A DNA stretch of 64,000 bases from Erinaceus europaeus (taxonomy: Eukaryota; Chordata; Mammalia; Eulipotyphla; Erinaceidae). The DNA is taken from assembly GCF_950295315.1 (NCBI RefSeq), contig NC_080172.1, forward strand, positions 79,937,118-80,001,117. The letters are read 5' to 3'. The position numbers and the translations under genes are program-made. Each line of letters begins with the position of its first letter. Within the stretch, counting starts at the first letter, position 1. Below the pieces are notes generated by a model. That model was not told where the DNA came from, searched no databases, and saw nothing but the letters and a program-made list of their open reading frames with translations. This document shows positions 1 to 15,033 of the stretch, piece after piece.

Positions 1-215
1 AAACAAAGTTAGAAGGGGATTTAGAGATAATCTAGCTTATTCATTACATTTTAGAGATGAAGACTAAAGTTTCAGGAGATGAAATGGTTTGATCAAGGTA
101 ACAGACTGATAAAGAGAACGAATAAGACTGCATCTAAACACTGCCAAATGTCTGTATGATGCAGGAACCATAACAATGAAACTTGTTAAAGTCAATGTGA
201 GATTTAATATATATA

Positions 216-236
216 TATAGGTGTGTGTGTGTGTGT
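216..236. repeat. TA/TG microsatellite
   Basis: A short run of alternating TA passes into about eight TG units in AT-rich intron sequence. It is ordinary simple sequence. Confidence 0.8.
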
Positions 237-540
237 GCTTCTGAGAAATATGTAAATTTCTACTTTGTAGAATAGAGACTAAGTCTATTTTGTTTATAAT
301 TTTTAAAAATAATTGTCATTTATATGAACTTTTGAAATGAATTTAAATATATTTATATATAATTAGATAGATGTACAGGTAGTAAATTTAAAATAACTTA
401 GATGCAATGACATTATTTTTAAATGTCAGATTATTTCCAAGGATATATTTGAGATAAAGGAGTAATAAGCAGATGCTTAGTGAGATAAACATAGCATACG
501 ATGATTCCCTACATTCTCTTTTAAAATATCTTACTTAATG

Positions 541-650
541 GGAGAGTCCAGAGCACTGCTTCTGCACCTGGAGCTAGGGATCACGCTGGCTCTCCCGTAC
601 AGAAGTCCTACAATCTACCTGCTGAGTCATGTCCAGAGCTGCTCCTTGCC
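541..650 (-). repeat. Old tRNA-like SINE remnant
   Basis: The stretch resembles, in reverse, the promoter half of a tRNA-derived SINE: a degenerate B-box region followed by wording like 'ctgctgagtcatgtcc' where the A-box would be. No poly-A or TSD can be seen, so this is a low-confidence fragment. Confidence 0.45.
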
Positions 651-678
651 TTTTCCTAAGGTGCTAAACACATGATTT

Positions 679-1700
679 CTAGAGACACTGGACAGAATGA
701 AAGTATAAGAGAGTACTTCTTTTTTTCTTCCAACCACTATATTGATGGATTAATGGTTTACAGTATAGCTCTGACACAATATCTGAGTACAATATCTGAT
801 TTTCTTGTGATAGGGGTATACAAAACACTCTTTCCCCCATTGTAGATCTTTTCCCACTATCATTCACCAGGAGTTCAACACCTTTCCAACCAAACCCTTC
901 CCTGGAGTGTCCTGCTTTGGTGCAATATTTCATACACCAAGTTTTACACTGTGTTTGTCCTGTCTGTTCTTGTTTCTTAAGTTCCACCTATGAGTCAGAT
1001 AACCTAGTATTTATCCATTTTTGGCTTATCTCACTTAGTACTATTACTTCACGTTTCATCAAAGATGAGGCAAAGGAGATAAATTAGTCCTTTTTAACAG
1101 CTGCATAGTGTTCTATTGTGTATATAGCACAACTACTCATCTGTTTCTGGGCATCAGGGCTGCATCCAACTTTGGACTACTACAAATTCTTCTTCTATGA
1201 ACATAAGTGTACATAGGTCTCTTTAGATGAGTGTATTTGCTTTCTTTGGATATGTACCCAAGAGAAAATTTCAGGGCAAAGGACAGGTCCACTTCTTTTT
1301 TTTTTTTTCCTCCAGGGTTATTGCTGGGCTCAGTGCCTGCACCATGAACCCACCTCTCCTGGAGGCCATTTCTTCCCCCTTTTGTTGCCCTTGTTGTTGT
1401 AGCCTCGTGTTGTGGTTATTATTATTGCCATTGATGATGTTGTTCGTTGTTGGATAGGACAGAGAGAAATGGAGAGAGGAGGGGAAGACAGAGAGGGGGA
1501 GAGAAAAACAGACACCTGCAGACCTGCTTCACACCACCTGTGAAGCGACTCCCCTGCAGGCGGGGAGCCGGGGACTCGAACTGAGATCCTTACGCCGGTC
1601 CTTGCGCTTTGTGCCACATGCACTTAACCCACTGCGCCACCGTCCAACCCCCGACAGGTCCATTTCTAACATTCCGATGAATCTCTAGACTTTTACTCAT
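679..1700 (-). mobile_element. Old L1 3' fragment, split by a SINE
   Basis: Antisense L1 sequence. The part at 700-990 matches the 3'UTR type also seen at 3590-3800. The part at 1010-1281 matches the end of L1 ORF2 as read in the other copies here ('cattgtgtatata', 'ttgctttctttgg'). A SINE at 1297-1652 interrupts it and L1-like sequence resumes at 1668. Divergence is high and no open frame survives. Confidence 0.7.
1297..1652 (-). mobile_element. tRNA-derived SINE, full length, with TSD
   Basis: Read on the minus strand it has a tRNA-like head with GGTTCGA-type B-box region, a body ending in 'gcaccatgaacccacctctcctggaggcc' reversed, and an A-rich tail (poly-T on the plus strand). The TSD is gacaggtccacttct at 1282-1296 and gacaggtccatttct at 1653-1667. 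It inserted into an older L1 fragment. Confidence 0.9.
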
Positions 1701-1903
1701 AGGTGTTGGACTAAGAAATACCTACTTTAGCCATGGTATTGCCATGTTTGTTTCATTCAACCTATTGTCAGCCTGTTTCATTCCTGAAGCTAACACTTAT
1801 TAGGCTTTGGATTTATATAGTACCCTGTGACTGTTCATACAAAGGGGGCTTCTTCAGGGGTAACACAGGGCTACAATGGGGAATAATAACTAGAATGATT
1901 CTT

Positions 1904-2725
<822 letters not shown>

Positions 2726-2808
2726 CTAGGAAAAGACAAATAAGTCTAGCTGTATTTGCGACCACTCAAAAGAGTTAGAATTATGGTAAAGATTTGCATT
2801 TGTATTTG

Positions 2809-2810
<2 letters not shown>

Positions 2811-2851
<41 letters not shown>

Positions 2852-2935
2852 TTTTTCCAGGTATCAAACCCAGGGCTTTGTATATTTGAAGTACAATCTA
2901 ACACTAAACTGTATCATGACTCTGCTTCTTTTTCT
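2811..2935 (-). repeat. (TG)n tract with SINE remnant
   Basis: About 19 TG units at 2811-2848 are followed by 'ccaggtatcaaacccagggctttg', which looks like the antisense B-box region of an old tRNA-like SINE. The 62-codon frame across it is low-complexity and not a gene. Confidence 0.65.
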
Positions 2936-3589
2936 ATGCACTAATATTCTTCTTTATCACTATTTAAAATAGCGAAATTTGTATGCCCTCAGACAAGAGT
3001 AATTACTTAAAACATGTTGGAGAAGAGTGACTTACATTATTTTTCAATTACATAGCTTTCAAGAATATGTAATTCGAAAGAAAATTTCTTAGCGTGGCTA
3101 ATGGGAAGGGTTGGTTTCAGTTTTAGTGATTTTCACTAACCAGAGAAATGTTCTTTCAGCCTAGGACATGATGTTTTTTGAGACATAAATTTTCTGAGCT
3201 TTAGAAACATTAGTGAAACATTGACTGTAAAACTTTTAGCCTTGGGTATCTTCATTTAGTCAAAGGCTTTGCAAAAAATCAGGTGGCTAAATAACACTGC
3301 AGAAGATAAGCACAGAGTAATTAACAGCCTAGTAGGTTCAGATATGGTAAAGGAATGAAAGCCTGTGCTAAAAAAATAAAACTCAAGGAGGAACTTGTGC
3401 AACATTTTTAAGAGAACTGTCATTTTTGTAACAAGGAAAGCATATTAAAATATGTTCTTTTCTAAAAATCAGTCAAATAATTTAAATTTTCCAAAATCAT
3501 TTTTAGCCACATAACTGAAAAAACAGTATGGTTCTAAGTTTAAAGAGAGACACTTGATTTTATTCCCAAGTGTCCTTCTCCACATTATT

Positions 3590-3800
3590 GGCAGGAGGAT
3601 TAAAGGTCTATAGTAAACTGCTCATCTCCCTGTGAGAGATCTCTGCAAGACACTCTCTCCCCCAACCAAGGTCCTTTGCCATTATTACACACCAGGACCC
3701 CAGAGCCCCTCAAACCCATCCTTCTCCCTCCTTCCCCACAGCCCTTTGCTTTTGTGCAACACACCACACCCAGTCTAGTGCAATGAAGAAAACCATAAGA
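3590..3800 (-). mobile_element. Old L1 3'UTR fragment
   Basis: Shares the order of short matches ('acactctctcccccaaccaaggtc', 'caccagga', 'tttgcttttgtgcaa') with 800-960 and is therefore the same old L1 3'UTR type in antisense. No ends can be defined. Confidence 0.55.
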
Positions 3801-4899
3801 TAGAGCTATAGGTGAGGGCATGCCTCATTTAATCAAGGCATACATCTTGATATACTGTTATCAAATCATGTGGCTTACTATAGTCATGATTCAGTGTAAT
3901 ATATTTCCTCTCTACTGGGTAATTCTGAGACTATTCTATTAATACACTTAACTGATCGTCTGGGTAACCTGTTGTGAGTCGAACACAGAATATACCTGAA
4001 AAAACATTTGACTAGGCCCTCCTCTCCTGCTGCTACAAAAGAATGGTTTCTTCTAAATCACAAATCTAATCTGAATGTTAATTAAATATTTACAAGGTAC
4101 TTTGAAATTCTCACTGAATGCTAATATGAAAACAGTTACCTATGTTGATTTGAATAAGCAGAAATGTTTGCCCTTCCAAATCAATGGTCTCTGAGTTTAA
4201 TTCAAATCAGTTTGATGACTTGAAAAAAAAGAGTTGAATGCCTATTATGTAACAAGAGTATATGCCAGATGTAGGCATAAAAATAATTTTTCCAGGACCA
4301 ATAAATCTTTCATAAATTATAACATTTCATATTATTTAATTCATACCTTCTCCCTCTGGGCTTAAAAGCTAAATTAGATGCAAAACACTCACCTTTTTAG
4401 CATTAAGCTTGTACAGTACTCCTTAACATATGACATGGTATCTAGTTACATAAAGATGCAATATCTTCTACATATTACCATATTTTTTTCAAATTTTATT
4501 CATTAGGTTTTTGAAAGTATTTTATCACGGCGGTTCCATTTATTGTATCAAAAATAAAAATAGCATCAAAGTCTTTTTGCAACTCCCAAAACATAGTTAG
4601 GAAAATGATCATATGCTAAAAAATGTAAAATGCAATTTGTGCTGTGCCCCATTTACTACAAAATCACTACGAACAATGCATTTTGTACAGTATATTGCTC
4701 CAGGGAAACTGGATCAGCATCAGGAATGAATAAAGAACATTGCATTTGAAATCAGCTAATTCTGCTTCAGAGAATTATTTTAAAAACTATTTGTTATGAT
4801 ATTACTTCCTGTCAAGCACATAATGTGATATTTTCCTCAATAAAGCTAAAACAGTTGCTGTAATTTCAGCTTCCCTCATTTTCCACTTCTTAAGCACTA

Positions 4900-5214
<315 letters not shown>

Positions 5215-5974
5215 TCAAATTTTAACTATTCTGTTTTCCAAATCAGAGCGATCCTGCAAGGTATTGATATATGCTGACATTCTAAAATTATGACATCTGT
5301 AACACCAACAGCAAAAATAATAATAGATGTTTATTGAATTGTTATAAAATGGCATTCGTATTCCAAGTGTTTTTATTTGTGATCTCAAATTCTTACAATC
5401 CTCAAATATTATAGCAATTTTATAGGCTGAAAACCATAGTACAGGAAGGTTAAATGAAAAGCCACGTTGCCAAGTGACACAGCAGAGACTGCAATTCAGA
5501 TCTGTTTGGCATTATATTTTTTCCTAATTCCCACAATTTCTATTTTTACAGAAACAAGCCTTAATAATATTAGATATCTGGAACTGGAAGCAAGCATGTA
5601 AAGAAGTAATATTAGGCTAGCTGGAATGGACACAACATGTAAAGTTTTAAATGAAAATTAACTTACTGTATTAAATAAAATCCGTGCTACAAAATTTAAG
5701 ACACTGATATCTTTACCCTACTTAATAATTAAGTGAAAAGTCATACTAATTCATTTGTTTGAAAACGGGTCCAAAAGAAATGAACAAAATAGTTCATTCT
5801 AAATACTTATAAAATGCTTGAGAATCAGAGAAGTCTTATGAAACTCATAAAAACCTTTAAGGCTTATTTGTACAATTTACCATAGTATTGTAATTTCAGG
5901 AATGGGAAGTGAACTAAAGACTCAAGTTTGTACTCATTACAAAATGTCTCCAATGCCACCATTTAAAAAAAATT

Positions 5975-6130
5975 TTACTTTATGGGGGGGGGTAGGGTTA
6001 GTGGTTTATAGTGCAGTCTTTAACACAGTGGCACAATCTCTTATTTCTCCTTGATTGATGTCTAGGAGACACAACAAAATTCCAATGTCCGAACATCCTG
6101 TACCTCTCTCTCCTTTCCCAGAGTCAGAAA
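5975..6130 (-). repeat. Old L1-like 3'UTR remnant
   Basis: A G-run followed by 'gtggtttatagtgcagtctttaacac' resembles the antisense old L1 3'UTR at 740-800 ('atggtttacagtatagctctgacac'). It is short and diverged. Confidence 0.4.
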
Positions 6131-7384
6131 GCCTTTAAAGGAAGATGAATTAAAAGCCTAAATAAGTTTCCAAAATATAGTATGTTTGTCACATTATGCA
6201 AAGTCTTAAATAAAGTTAATATTTTCTAAACATAAAAGTCTTTTATTATGGTTGAAGGTTATTTCTCCAAAGTCTTTCCTCCTGTTTAAGATTCCCACTC
6301 ACTTTTCCCACTTTGTGAATTTTAACTAGGACCTCAACAGACTTTTAAGAATTAGTTAGCTATGTCTGGGTCAACTTTCATGCCATCTTCATTCATTGAG
6401 TCTCCTTTTTCTTCAGCGTATTTGTGATAGTTCATTTAACCATTGTTTTTAATGTGGTTTCATTAAGATTTTTTGCTTCCCTAATCCAGTTCTTAAAATA
6501 TTTCACATTATTTGAAAATTACTATGAATATGTTATCTTTTTTACCTGCTAATTTAATAGTTTGGCAAAACAAAGCCTACTGAACTCTTAAATTCTGATA
6601 CTAGATCTCCTAAAAAAATTGGTGTTCTTTGAGAAAACCAATATACCATTTTTGCTTCTGTTTGCTGAAGTGTAAATTATGGATAATATGGCTTATCTCA
6701 AAATTAGATCATTGAGAATTACCAGCTTACTTTAAAGATTCCATGTTGTAACTATATATAATATATACTTTTCGTAACATATTCTAATTTTTATCAAGAA
6801 TTTACTTTAGACTTCATTATTTGCTGAAATGAATCAATTGATAGCATATTATGTCAACAAAATTTTAGACTAGATGATGTCTAGGTGGCATCTGCATACT
6901 TATTTCATCATGTACATTTTCTAAATTATAGGTGTGAGTCTACAGTTAGTTACTATTATGTAATAATATGTATTGAGCATTTTCTCAGACACTTTACTAG
7001 GCTCTTTGTAGCAAAATGTATAATTATTCCCAAATAATAAGCTGAAATACAAAGAACTTAAATGATTACCTACTGTTCTAAAACTTGTAAATGAGGAAAG
7101 AAGGGTCTTGTACCAGGAATTTTGAGTTCAGAGTATGCACTTTACTTACTATCATAACTTACTAGCAATATCCCATTCCACAGCTGGAGTTATTTATCAG
7201 AGAAACTTAAGAAAAATACTATAGTATATTAAGAAAAACACTACAGCATGTGAGAAAAAACACTGCAATTTATTAAGAAAAGCTAAATAATTTTTATGCA
7301 GTTAAAGCTTCTAATCTTGAAGTAAAAGATTAAAACTCATAACACCACCTATCCAACTTTAAAAATTTTTTTTTTTTTTTTAGT

Positions 7385-8440
7385 TTTTGACTCTCTCAAA
7401 AGCCTAGACCAAGTAGATCAGAGGCAACTAGTGGCACAGCTATTTACAAGATACTGGGTACTATACAGCAAACCCTAACAAAAGGACTTTTCAAAGTCAA
7501 CCCCATTACCAAATAATGTGATAATAACATTAACTATTGATTGTCTTTTTGAACCCTAAGACAGCTGGAACCTCACATCTCCACTATAAAGCCTATATTT
7601 CTCCCAGTCCTGGAACCTTAGGATAGGGCCCACTTTCCCGCATGCCTCTCCCAATCCATATCAAATAATACTGCATCAGCCAATCGCAATCTAATCAACA
7701 CAACGATTGCCACCTCAACATGCTTCAGTTCAGACTGTGTCCAGAGACTTCAGGTGTGGAAAGACAACCCTTCAGCTTCATTACTAGGGTGAGACCTTTT
7801 ATTTCATAGCATTCTCTAGTTCCATCCCAGGTGGATCACTTTCTAACAAAGTCCCAAAATCTAGATATAGACCAGGTTCTGTGAGAGAGAGCATATGTTC
7901 ACACGTATCCATAAGCAAAATATATACCTGAAAGCAGAAGTACACTAAAGTTTGCAGTGAGTACCCCCCCAACACTTCCTCTCCACTGTTCCAACCTTTG
8001 GGTCCATGATTGCTCAACAATTTGTTTGGCTTTGTATGTTAACTCTCTTTTCAGCCACCAGGTTCCAGATGCCATCAGGATGCTGGTCAGGCTTCCCTGG
8101 ATTGAAGACCCCACCAATGTGTCCTGGAGCTCTGCTTCCCCAGAGACCCACCCTACTAGGGAAAGAGAGAGGCAGACTGGTAGTATGGACCGACCAGTCA
8201 ACGTGCATCTTCAGCAGGGAAGCAATTACAGAAGCCAGACCTTCCACCTTCTGCAACCCACAACGACCCTTGGTCCATGATGCTCTCAGAGGTATAGAGA
8301 ATGGGAAAGCTATCAGGGGAGGGAATGGGATATGGAGATTGGGTGGTGGGAATTGTGTGGAGTTGTACCCCTCCTACCCTATGATTTTGTTAATTTATCC
8401 TTTCTTAAATAAAAAAATAAATTAAAAAAAGAAGAAAGAA
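7385..8440 (+). mobile_element. Young L1, 3'UTR only (5'-truncated)
   Basis: Matches the 3'UTR of the full-length plus-strand L1 from 'gactctctcaaaagcctagacc' (compare 32945) to the terminal 'tcctttcttaaataaa' and A-rich tail. No ORF2 is retained. Frames of up to 139 codons at 8006-8425 are the 3'UTR frames discussed for the other copies, broken here by indels. Confidence 0.9.
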
Positions 8441-9826
8441 ATACATAAACATCTTAAATGCTTTTAATTTACAAAAAAAAATTTAGTGACTAGTTATTAA
8501 ACACTTCCTTAGTTATATACATATAAGATCACCATCCCACCAAAATACCAGGAGGAGCCTTTGAAATGAGTATCTAAGGCTGAAAAACAAATGAACAAAC
8601 AAATAATAATAATAATAATAAAGCCAATAAATCCTTGTTCAAAGTAACACCCAGAAATTGGGAACATTAAATTGGCCTTTGCTTTAAAAAATTTGTTACA
8701 GAATGTAAACCATCTTAAAAGGCAATTAATTCCATTTCCAAGCAAGTATAACCATTCAAATAGCCTTAATTGCTGAATTAGCATGAAATGTTAAATTAAC
8801 TGCAACTGTGCATGCATTCTGACTCCTATTAGTCCCAAGCTTTTTAGTTTAGCCGCTTAGGCCAGAGTTTATTCTATCTCACCTAAGTTATTACACAATA
8901 AAGCAACCCACTGAAGGCAGTGACACAGAAAATTTGATGTTTCTAATAGCAGGCATTATCTGCTGATTATCCATTCATCTATATGAGATATAATGTACAT
9001 GTTAATAGTAATGCCTCTGGAGCTAGATTTCATGGATGGAATTCCACTTATATTCCATAACAGCTGTGTGAACTTGAGTATATTATTTGTTATTTTTGCT
9101 TGTTTCCTTACTCTAAGTCTAAGAAAAACAACATAGATAACTCATAAGATTGGGTTTTTTTTTGTAAAATATAGTCAGAACAGTGTCTAAACTGTATTAG
9201 TTAAGCAATCACTATTTATCTGTCTAGCTCACTCAAGTAGAGCCTACAATTCATAATCCCTCAAACTTGGTCAGAAAAGTGATTGAACACAATTTATGCT
9301 ATCCTATCCTATTCTACACCTGAAGAAGAAGGGCAGTAAATGTAGGCCGAGTCTCTAAACAGTAGGAGTGGCATAGTTTTTACTTCTCTTAATCACTTTA
9401 TAAAAATTTTCAAAGGAACTAGAGTAGGAAAAATACAAGAGTAAAATATATCACAACATCAAGCGCAAAGCTCTTATCATTCTCCTTTCCTTGCTGACCA
9501 GTGTAGTAGTTCTAAAGTGACTGGATTAGCAGTGTAAGGTGACCTAAAGGATCTGAGAATGAATCATGAGAACCTCTTATGGGGAATGACAGTCCCTGCA
9601 TGGTGAGAAGGAAATTCATGTAGAGGGCATAGGTGTTGGAGGTTGACAAAGGGCATCAGAACTCAAACAGGAAGAATGAGGTGTGTGTTTCCATAGTGAG
9701 GCATGAAAGCTATATTTCTTGGCTTCTCTTTTAATTCCACTGCTTAAAATAATACACAGGCAAGGGGAAGACTAAATAGAACCTCTCAGATTAAATATAC
9801 AACAAACAGAATTTAACAACATAAAT

Positions 9827-9895
9827 TTAACATAACATACATAACATAACATAACATAACATAACATAACATAACATACATAACATAACATAACA
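9827..9895. repeat. (ATAAC)n pentanucleotide array
   Basis: About a dozen ATAAC units with two ATAC(AT) interruptions. The surrounding words ('aacaaacagaatttaac', 'catttaacaacaaa') resemble the L1 stretch at 29505-29530, so the array may have expanded from L1 sequence. Confidence 0.85.
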
Positions 9896-10022
9896 ACATA
9901 AATTTAACAAACATAAATTTAACAACAAACAGAAAATTATTAAAAGTCACAGAATTTGTAAACTAAACAATATACTCCTTAAGAACCAGTGGGTCAGAGA
10001 GTCACTCAAGCAGGAAATTCAA

Positions 10023-13018
10023 ATGTTCCTGGAAACAAATGAAAATGAAGACACAACCTATCAAAATATTTGGGACACAACGAAAGCAGTACTGGGAGGG
10101 AAACGTATAGCCATACAATCACATATTAAACACCAAGAAAAAGCTCAAATGAACGACCTTACTGCACACCTCAAGGACTTAGAGGAAGAGGAACAAAGGA
10201 ACCCTAAAGCAACCAGAAGGACAGAAATTACTAAAATTAGAGCAAAAATAAACAACATCAAAAATAAAAGAACCATACAAAAGATCAATGAAGCCAAATG
10301 TTGGTTCTTTGAAAGATTAAACAAAATTGACAAACCCCTAGCCAAACTCACCAAACAAAAAGAGAGAAGACTCAAATTAATAGAACTGTAAACGATGGAG
10401 GAGATATCACAACTGACACCACAGAAATCCAGAAAATCATGCGAAACTTCTATGAAGAAGTATACACCACCAAGCTAGAGAATCTGGAAGAAATGGAACA
10501 ATTCCTAGAAACCTATGCACTTCCAAAACTGAACCAAGAAGAACTACAAAATCTAAATGCACCAATCACAGACAAAGAAATTGAAACCGTTATTAAGAAT
10601 CTCCCCAACAAAAAAAGTCCTGGACCAGATGGCTTCAAAAAAGAATTCTACAAAACTTTCAGGAAACAGTTAGTACCCATACTTCTTAAGCTATTCCATA
10701 AGATTGAAGAAACAAGAATACTCCCTTCCACCTTCTATGAAGCCAACATCATGTTAATACCAAAAGCTGATAGGGACAGAACAAAAAAGGAAAACTACAG
10801 ACCAATATCACTGATGAACATAGACGTCAAAATATTAAACAAGATCTTGGCCAACCGGATACAGCAGCATATAAAAAAGATTGTTCATCATGACCAAGTG
10901 GGATTCATCCCAGGAATGCAAGTCTGATTCAACATCCGTAAGTCATTCAATGTCATTCACCACAGCAATAAAAGCAAAGCCAGAAACCACATGATTATCT
11001 CAATAAATGCAGAGAAAGCCTTTGACAAAATCCAACACCCATTCATGCTCAAAACTCTACAAAAAATGGGAATAGATGGGAAATTCCTCAAGATAGTGGA
11101 GTCTATATATAGCAAACCTACAGTCAACATCATACTCAATGGACAGAAGCTGAAAGCATTCCACCTCAGATCAGGGACTAGACAGGGCTGTCCACTGTCA
11201 CCATTACTCTTCAACATAGTATTGGAAGATCTTGCCATAGCAATCAGGCAAGAGAAAGAAATCAAAGGAATATAGATTGGAAGGGGAAAAGTCTAGCTCT
11301 CACTATTTGCAGGAGATATGATAGTATACATAGAAAAACCTAAAGAATCCAGCAGAAATCTATTGGAAGTTATTAGGCAATATAGCAAGGTATCAGGCTA
11401 CAAAATCAGTGTACAAAAATCAGTGGCATTTCTTTATGCAAACACTAAATCTGAAGAAGAAGACATCCAGAAATCACTCCCATTTACTGTTTCAGCAAAA
11501 TCAATCAAATACCTAGGAATAAAGTTGACCAAAGAAGGGAAAGACTTGTATGCTGAAAACTATGAGTCGCTACTCAAGGAAATAGAAACTGATACCAAGA
11601 AATGGAAAGATATACCATGCTTCTGGATTGGAAGAATAAATATCATCAAAATGAATATTCTCCCCAGAGCCATATACAAATTTATTGCAATACCCATCAA
11701 AGTTCCACCAAGATTCTTTAAGAGAATAGAACAAACACTACAATCATTTATCTGCAACCTGAAAACACCTAGAATTGCCAAAACCATCTTGAGGAAAAGA
11801 AACAGAAATGGAGGCATCACACTCCCAGACCTTAAACTATATTATAAAGCCATCATCATCAAAACAGCATGGTACTGGGACAAAAATAGGCACACAGACT
11901 AGTGGAACAGAATTGAAAGCCCAGAAATAAATCCCCACACCTATGGACATCTAATCTTTGATAAGGGGGTCCAAAGTATTAAATGGAAGAAGGAGGCTCT
12001 CTTCAATAAAAGGTGCTGGGAAAACTGGGTTGTAACATGCAGAAGAATGAAATTGAACCACTTTATCTCACCAGAAACAAAAATCAACTCCAAATGGATC
12101 AAAGACCTGGATGTCAGACCAGAAACAATCAAATACTTAGAGGAAAACATTGGTAAAACAGTTTCCTACCTACACCTCAAGGACATCTTTGATGAATCAA
12201 ACCCAATTGCAAGGAAGACTAAAGCAGAAACAAACCAATGGGACTACATCAAATTGAAAAGCTTCTGCACATCCAAAGAAACTATTAAACAAACAACGAG
12301 ACCCATCACAGAGTGGGAGAAGATCTTCACATGCAATAAATCAGAAAAGAAACTAATCACCAAAAAATATAAAGAGCTCAGCAAACTTAGCACCAAAAAA
12401 GCAAATGACCCTATCCAAAAATGGGCAGAGGATATGAATAAAACATTCACCTCAGAGGAGATTCAAAAGGCTAACAAACATATGAAAAACTGCTCTAGGT
12501 CACTGATTGTCAGAGAAATGCAAATTAAGACAACACTAAGATACCACCTCACTCCTGTAAGAATGGCATACATCAAAAAGGACAGCAGCAACAAATGCTA
12601 GAGAGGCTGTGGGGACAGAGGAACCCTTTTGCATTGCTGGTGGGAATGTAAATTGGTCCAGCCTCTGTGGAGAGCAGTCTGGAGAACTCTCACAAGGCTA
12701 GACATGGACCATCCAGTAATTCCTCTCCTGGGGTTATACCCCAAGCACTTGATAACACCCAACCAAAAAGAGGTGTGTACTCCTATGTTCATAGCAGCAC
12801 AATTCATAATAGCTAAAACCTGGAAGCAACCCAGGTGCCCAACAAAAGATGAGTGCCTCAGATAGCTGTGGTATATATACACAGTGGAATACTATGCAGC
12901 TATCAAGAACAATGAACCCACCTTCTCTGACCCAGCTTGGACAGAGATAGAAGGAATTATGTTAAGTGAACTAAGTCAGAAAGATAATGAGATGATCCCA
13001 CTTATCAACAGAAGTTGA
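10023..13018 (+). pseudogene. L1 ORF2 (RT and C-terminal domain), decayed
   Basis: Reverse transcriptase of an L1 retrotransposon, broken in many places. A frameshift lies near 10345-10390 and in-frame stops occur at 10925-10927 (TGG to TGA), 11273-11275 (CAG to TAG), 11294-11296, 11900-11902 and 12599-12601. About 9 bp are missing near 12714. Two catalytic positions are also lost: motif A reads [10 protein letters not shown], with Asn for Asp at 11006-11008, and FADD reads FAGD at 11312-11314. The natural stop is at 13016-13018. The C-terminal cysteine region is recognisable at 12601-12680. It cannot be functional. Confidence 0.92.
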
Positions 13019-14821
13019 GTAAGAAGATCTGAAAGGGAAACTAAAAGCAGGACCTGACCAAATTGTAAATAGGGCACCAAAGTAAAAACCCTGTGGTGAG
13101 GGGTAGACATGCAGCTTCCTGGGCCAGTGGGGGGTGGGTGTGGGAGGGAGGGATGGGTCACAGTCTTTTGGTGGTGGGAATGATGTTTATGTACACTCCT
13201 AGCAAAATGTAGACATATAAATCACTAGTTAATATGAGAGGGGGAAAATCAATTGTACGTCTCAAAGTTTTTCAAAACACAGACTGAGTCTTTTTAATAT
13301 ATAGGCTGTGTATTTGATATGCAGACTCTCTCAAAAAGCCTAGACCATGTAGATCAGAAGCAACCAATAGCACAGCTATATACAAGATACTGGGTACTGT
13401 ACAACAAATCCTAACAAAAGGACTCTTCAAAGTTAACCCAATTACCAAATAATGTGATGATAACATTAACTATCGATTGTCTTTTTGAACCCTAAGACAG
13501 CAGGAACCTCACATCTTCACTATAGAGCCTCTATTTCCCCCAGTCCTGGAACCTTTGGATAGGGCCCACTTTCCCTCATGCCTCTCCCAATCCATATCAA
13601 ATAATATTGCATCTGCCGATCGCAATCTAATCAACACAACGATGCCACCTCAACATGCTTCACCTCAGACTGTGTACAGGGACTTCACATGTGGAATGAC
13701 TACCCTTCAGCTTCATTACTCAGGTGAGACCTTTCCTTTCATAGTATACTCTAATTCCATGCCAGGTGGTTCACTTTCTAACAAAGTCCCAAAACCTAGA
13801 TATACACTAGTTTCAGTGAGAGAGAGCATATGTTCACACGTATCCATAAACTAGTGCAAAATATATACCTGAAAGCAGAAGTACACTAGAGTTTGCAGTG
13901 AGTATCCCCCTAACACTTTCTTTCCACTATTCTAAGCTTTGGGTCCATGATTGCTCAACAATTTGTTTGGCTTTGTATATTAACTCTCTTTTCAGTCACC
14001 AGGTTCCAGGTGTCATCAGGATGCCGGCCAGACTTCCCTGGATTGAAGACCCCACCAATATGTCCTGGAGCTCCGCGTCCCCAGAGACCCACCCTACTAG
14101 GGAAAGAGAGAGGCACACTGGGAGTATGGACCGACCAGTCAACGCCCATGTTCAGCAGGAAAGCAATTACAGAAGCCAGACCTTCCACCTTCTGCAACCC
14201 TCAATGACCCTGGGTCCATGCTCCCAGAGGGATAGAGAATGGGAAAGCTACCATGGGAGGGGGTGGGTTATGGGGATTGGGTGGTGGGAATTTTATGATA
14301 GGAGTTGTACCCCTCCTACCCTATGGTTTTGTTAATTTATCCTTTCTTAAATATTAAAAAAAAAAAATAGAATGCATGAGGTTCAATGCAGTTTTCTGTT
14401 TGTCAGTACTGTCATTTCATCTCAACTATCCAAAACTGGAGACACAAATTCTCTGGCACTATTACTAAGCTACTGATAAACTGGGTCTCATTGGCTACAA
14501 GGCAACAACTTTTTCTTTTCCTTATCTTCAATGCAGTTCCCACCTTTCCTGTTTCAACTCTGTTCTGCCTAACAGCCTTGTTCAGGAACTTATTTATATT
14601 AAACCAGTCCTATACATTTCTGTTCAGTGTGACTGTGTATTATTTTTTTATGCCACTCTATTTAATATACCTCACTCTAACATCTAATTATATTTAACTT
14701 CATGATATGTAGCTATCCAGGTTCAGGTTTAGGTAAAACTCGATGAGAGTCGGATTTCTTTTTATTTTACTTTTTTAAAAACATTTGGATTTATTCATTT
14801 ATTTATTTTATTTTTACAAGT

Positions 14822-15033
14822 TTATGTATTTTAATCCCTTATTTATTATTGAATAGAAACAGAGAGAAAATATAAGGGGAGGGGCGGATAGAGAGATAAA
14901 GAGACAGAGAGACATCTACTACAGTCCTGCTTTACCGCTTGTGAAGTATTCCCTCTGCAAGTAAGGACCAGGGGCTTGAAATCAGGTACACTGTAATGTG
15001 TATACTTAACCAGGTGCAACACCACCTGGCCCC
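14822..15033 (-). mobile_element. Older tRNA-derived SINE
   Basis: In reverse: head 'ggggccaggtggtgttgcacc', B-box region, then a pyrimidine-rich body and an A-rich tail (T/A-rich at 14765-14840). It is more diverged than the young copies and has no clear TSD. Confidence 0.75.

Larger units (their letters stand above)
9780..14369 (+). mobile_element. Young L1, 5'-truncated, 4.6 kb
   Basis: Homology to the full-length copy begins between 9780 and 9930, at the end of the endonuclease region of ORF2; an (ATAAC)n array blurs the junction. It runs through ORF2 and the 1.35-kb 3'UTR to a poly-A at about 14357-14368. A TSD is not clear: 'aaatagaa' occurs at 9773 and just after the tail but is too short to rely on. 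Confidence 0.9.
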
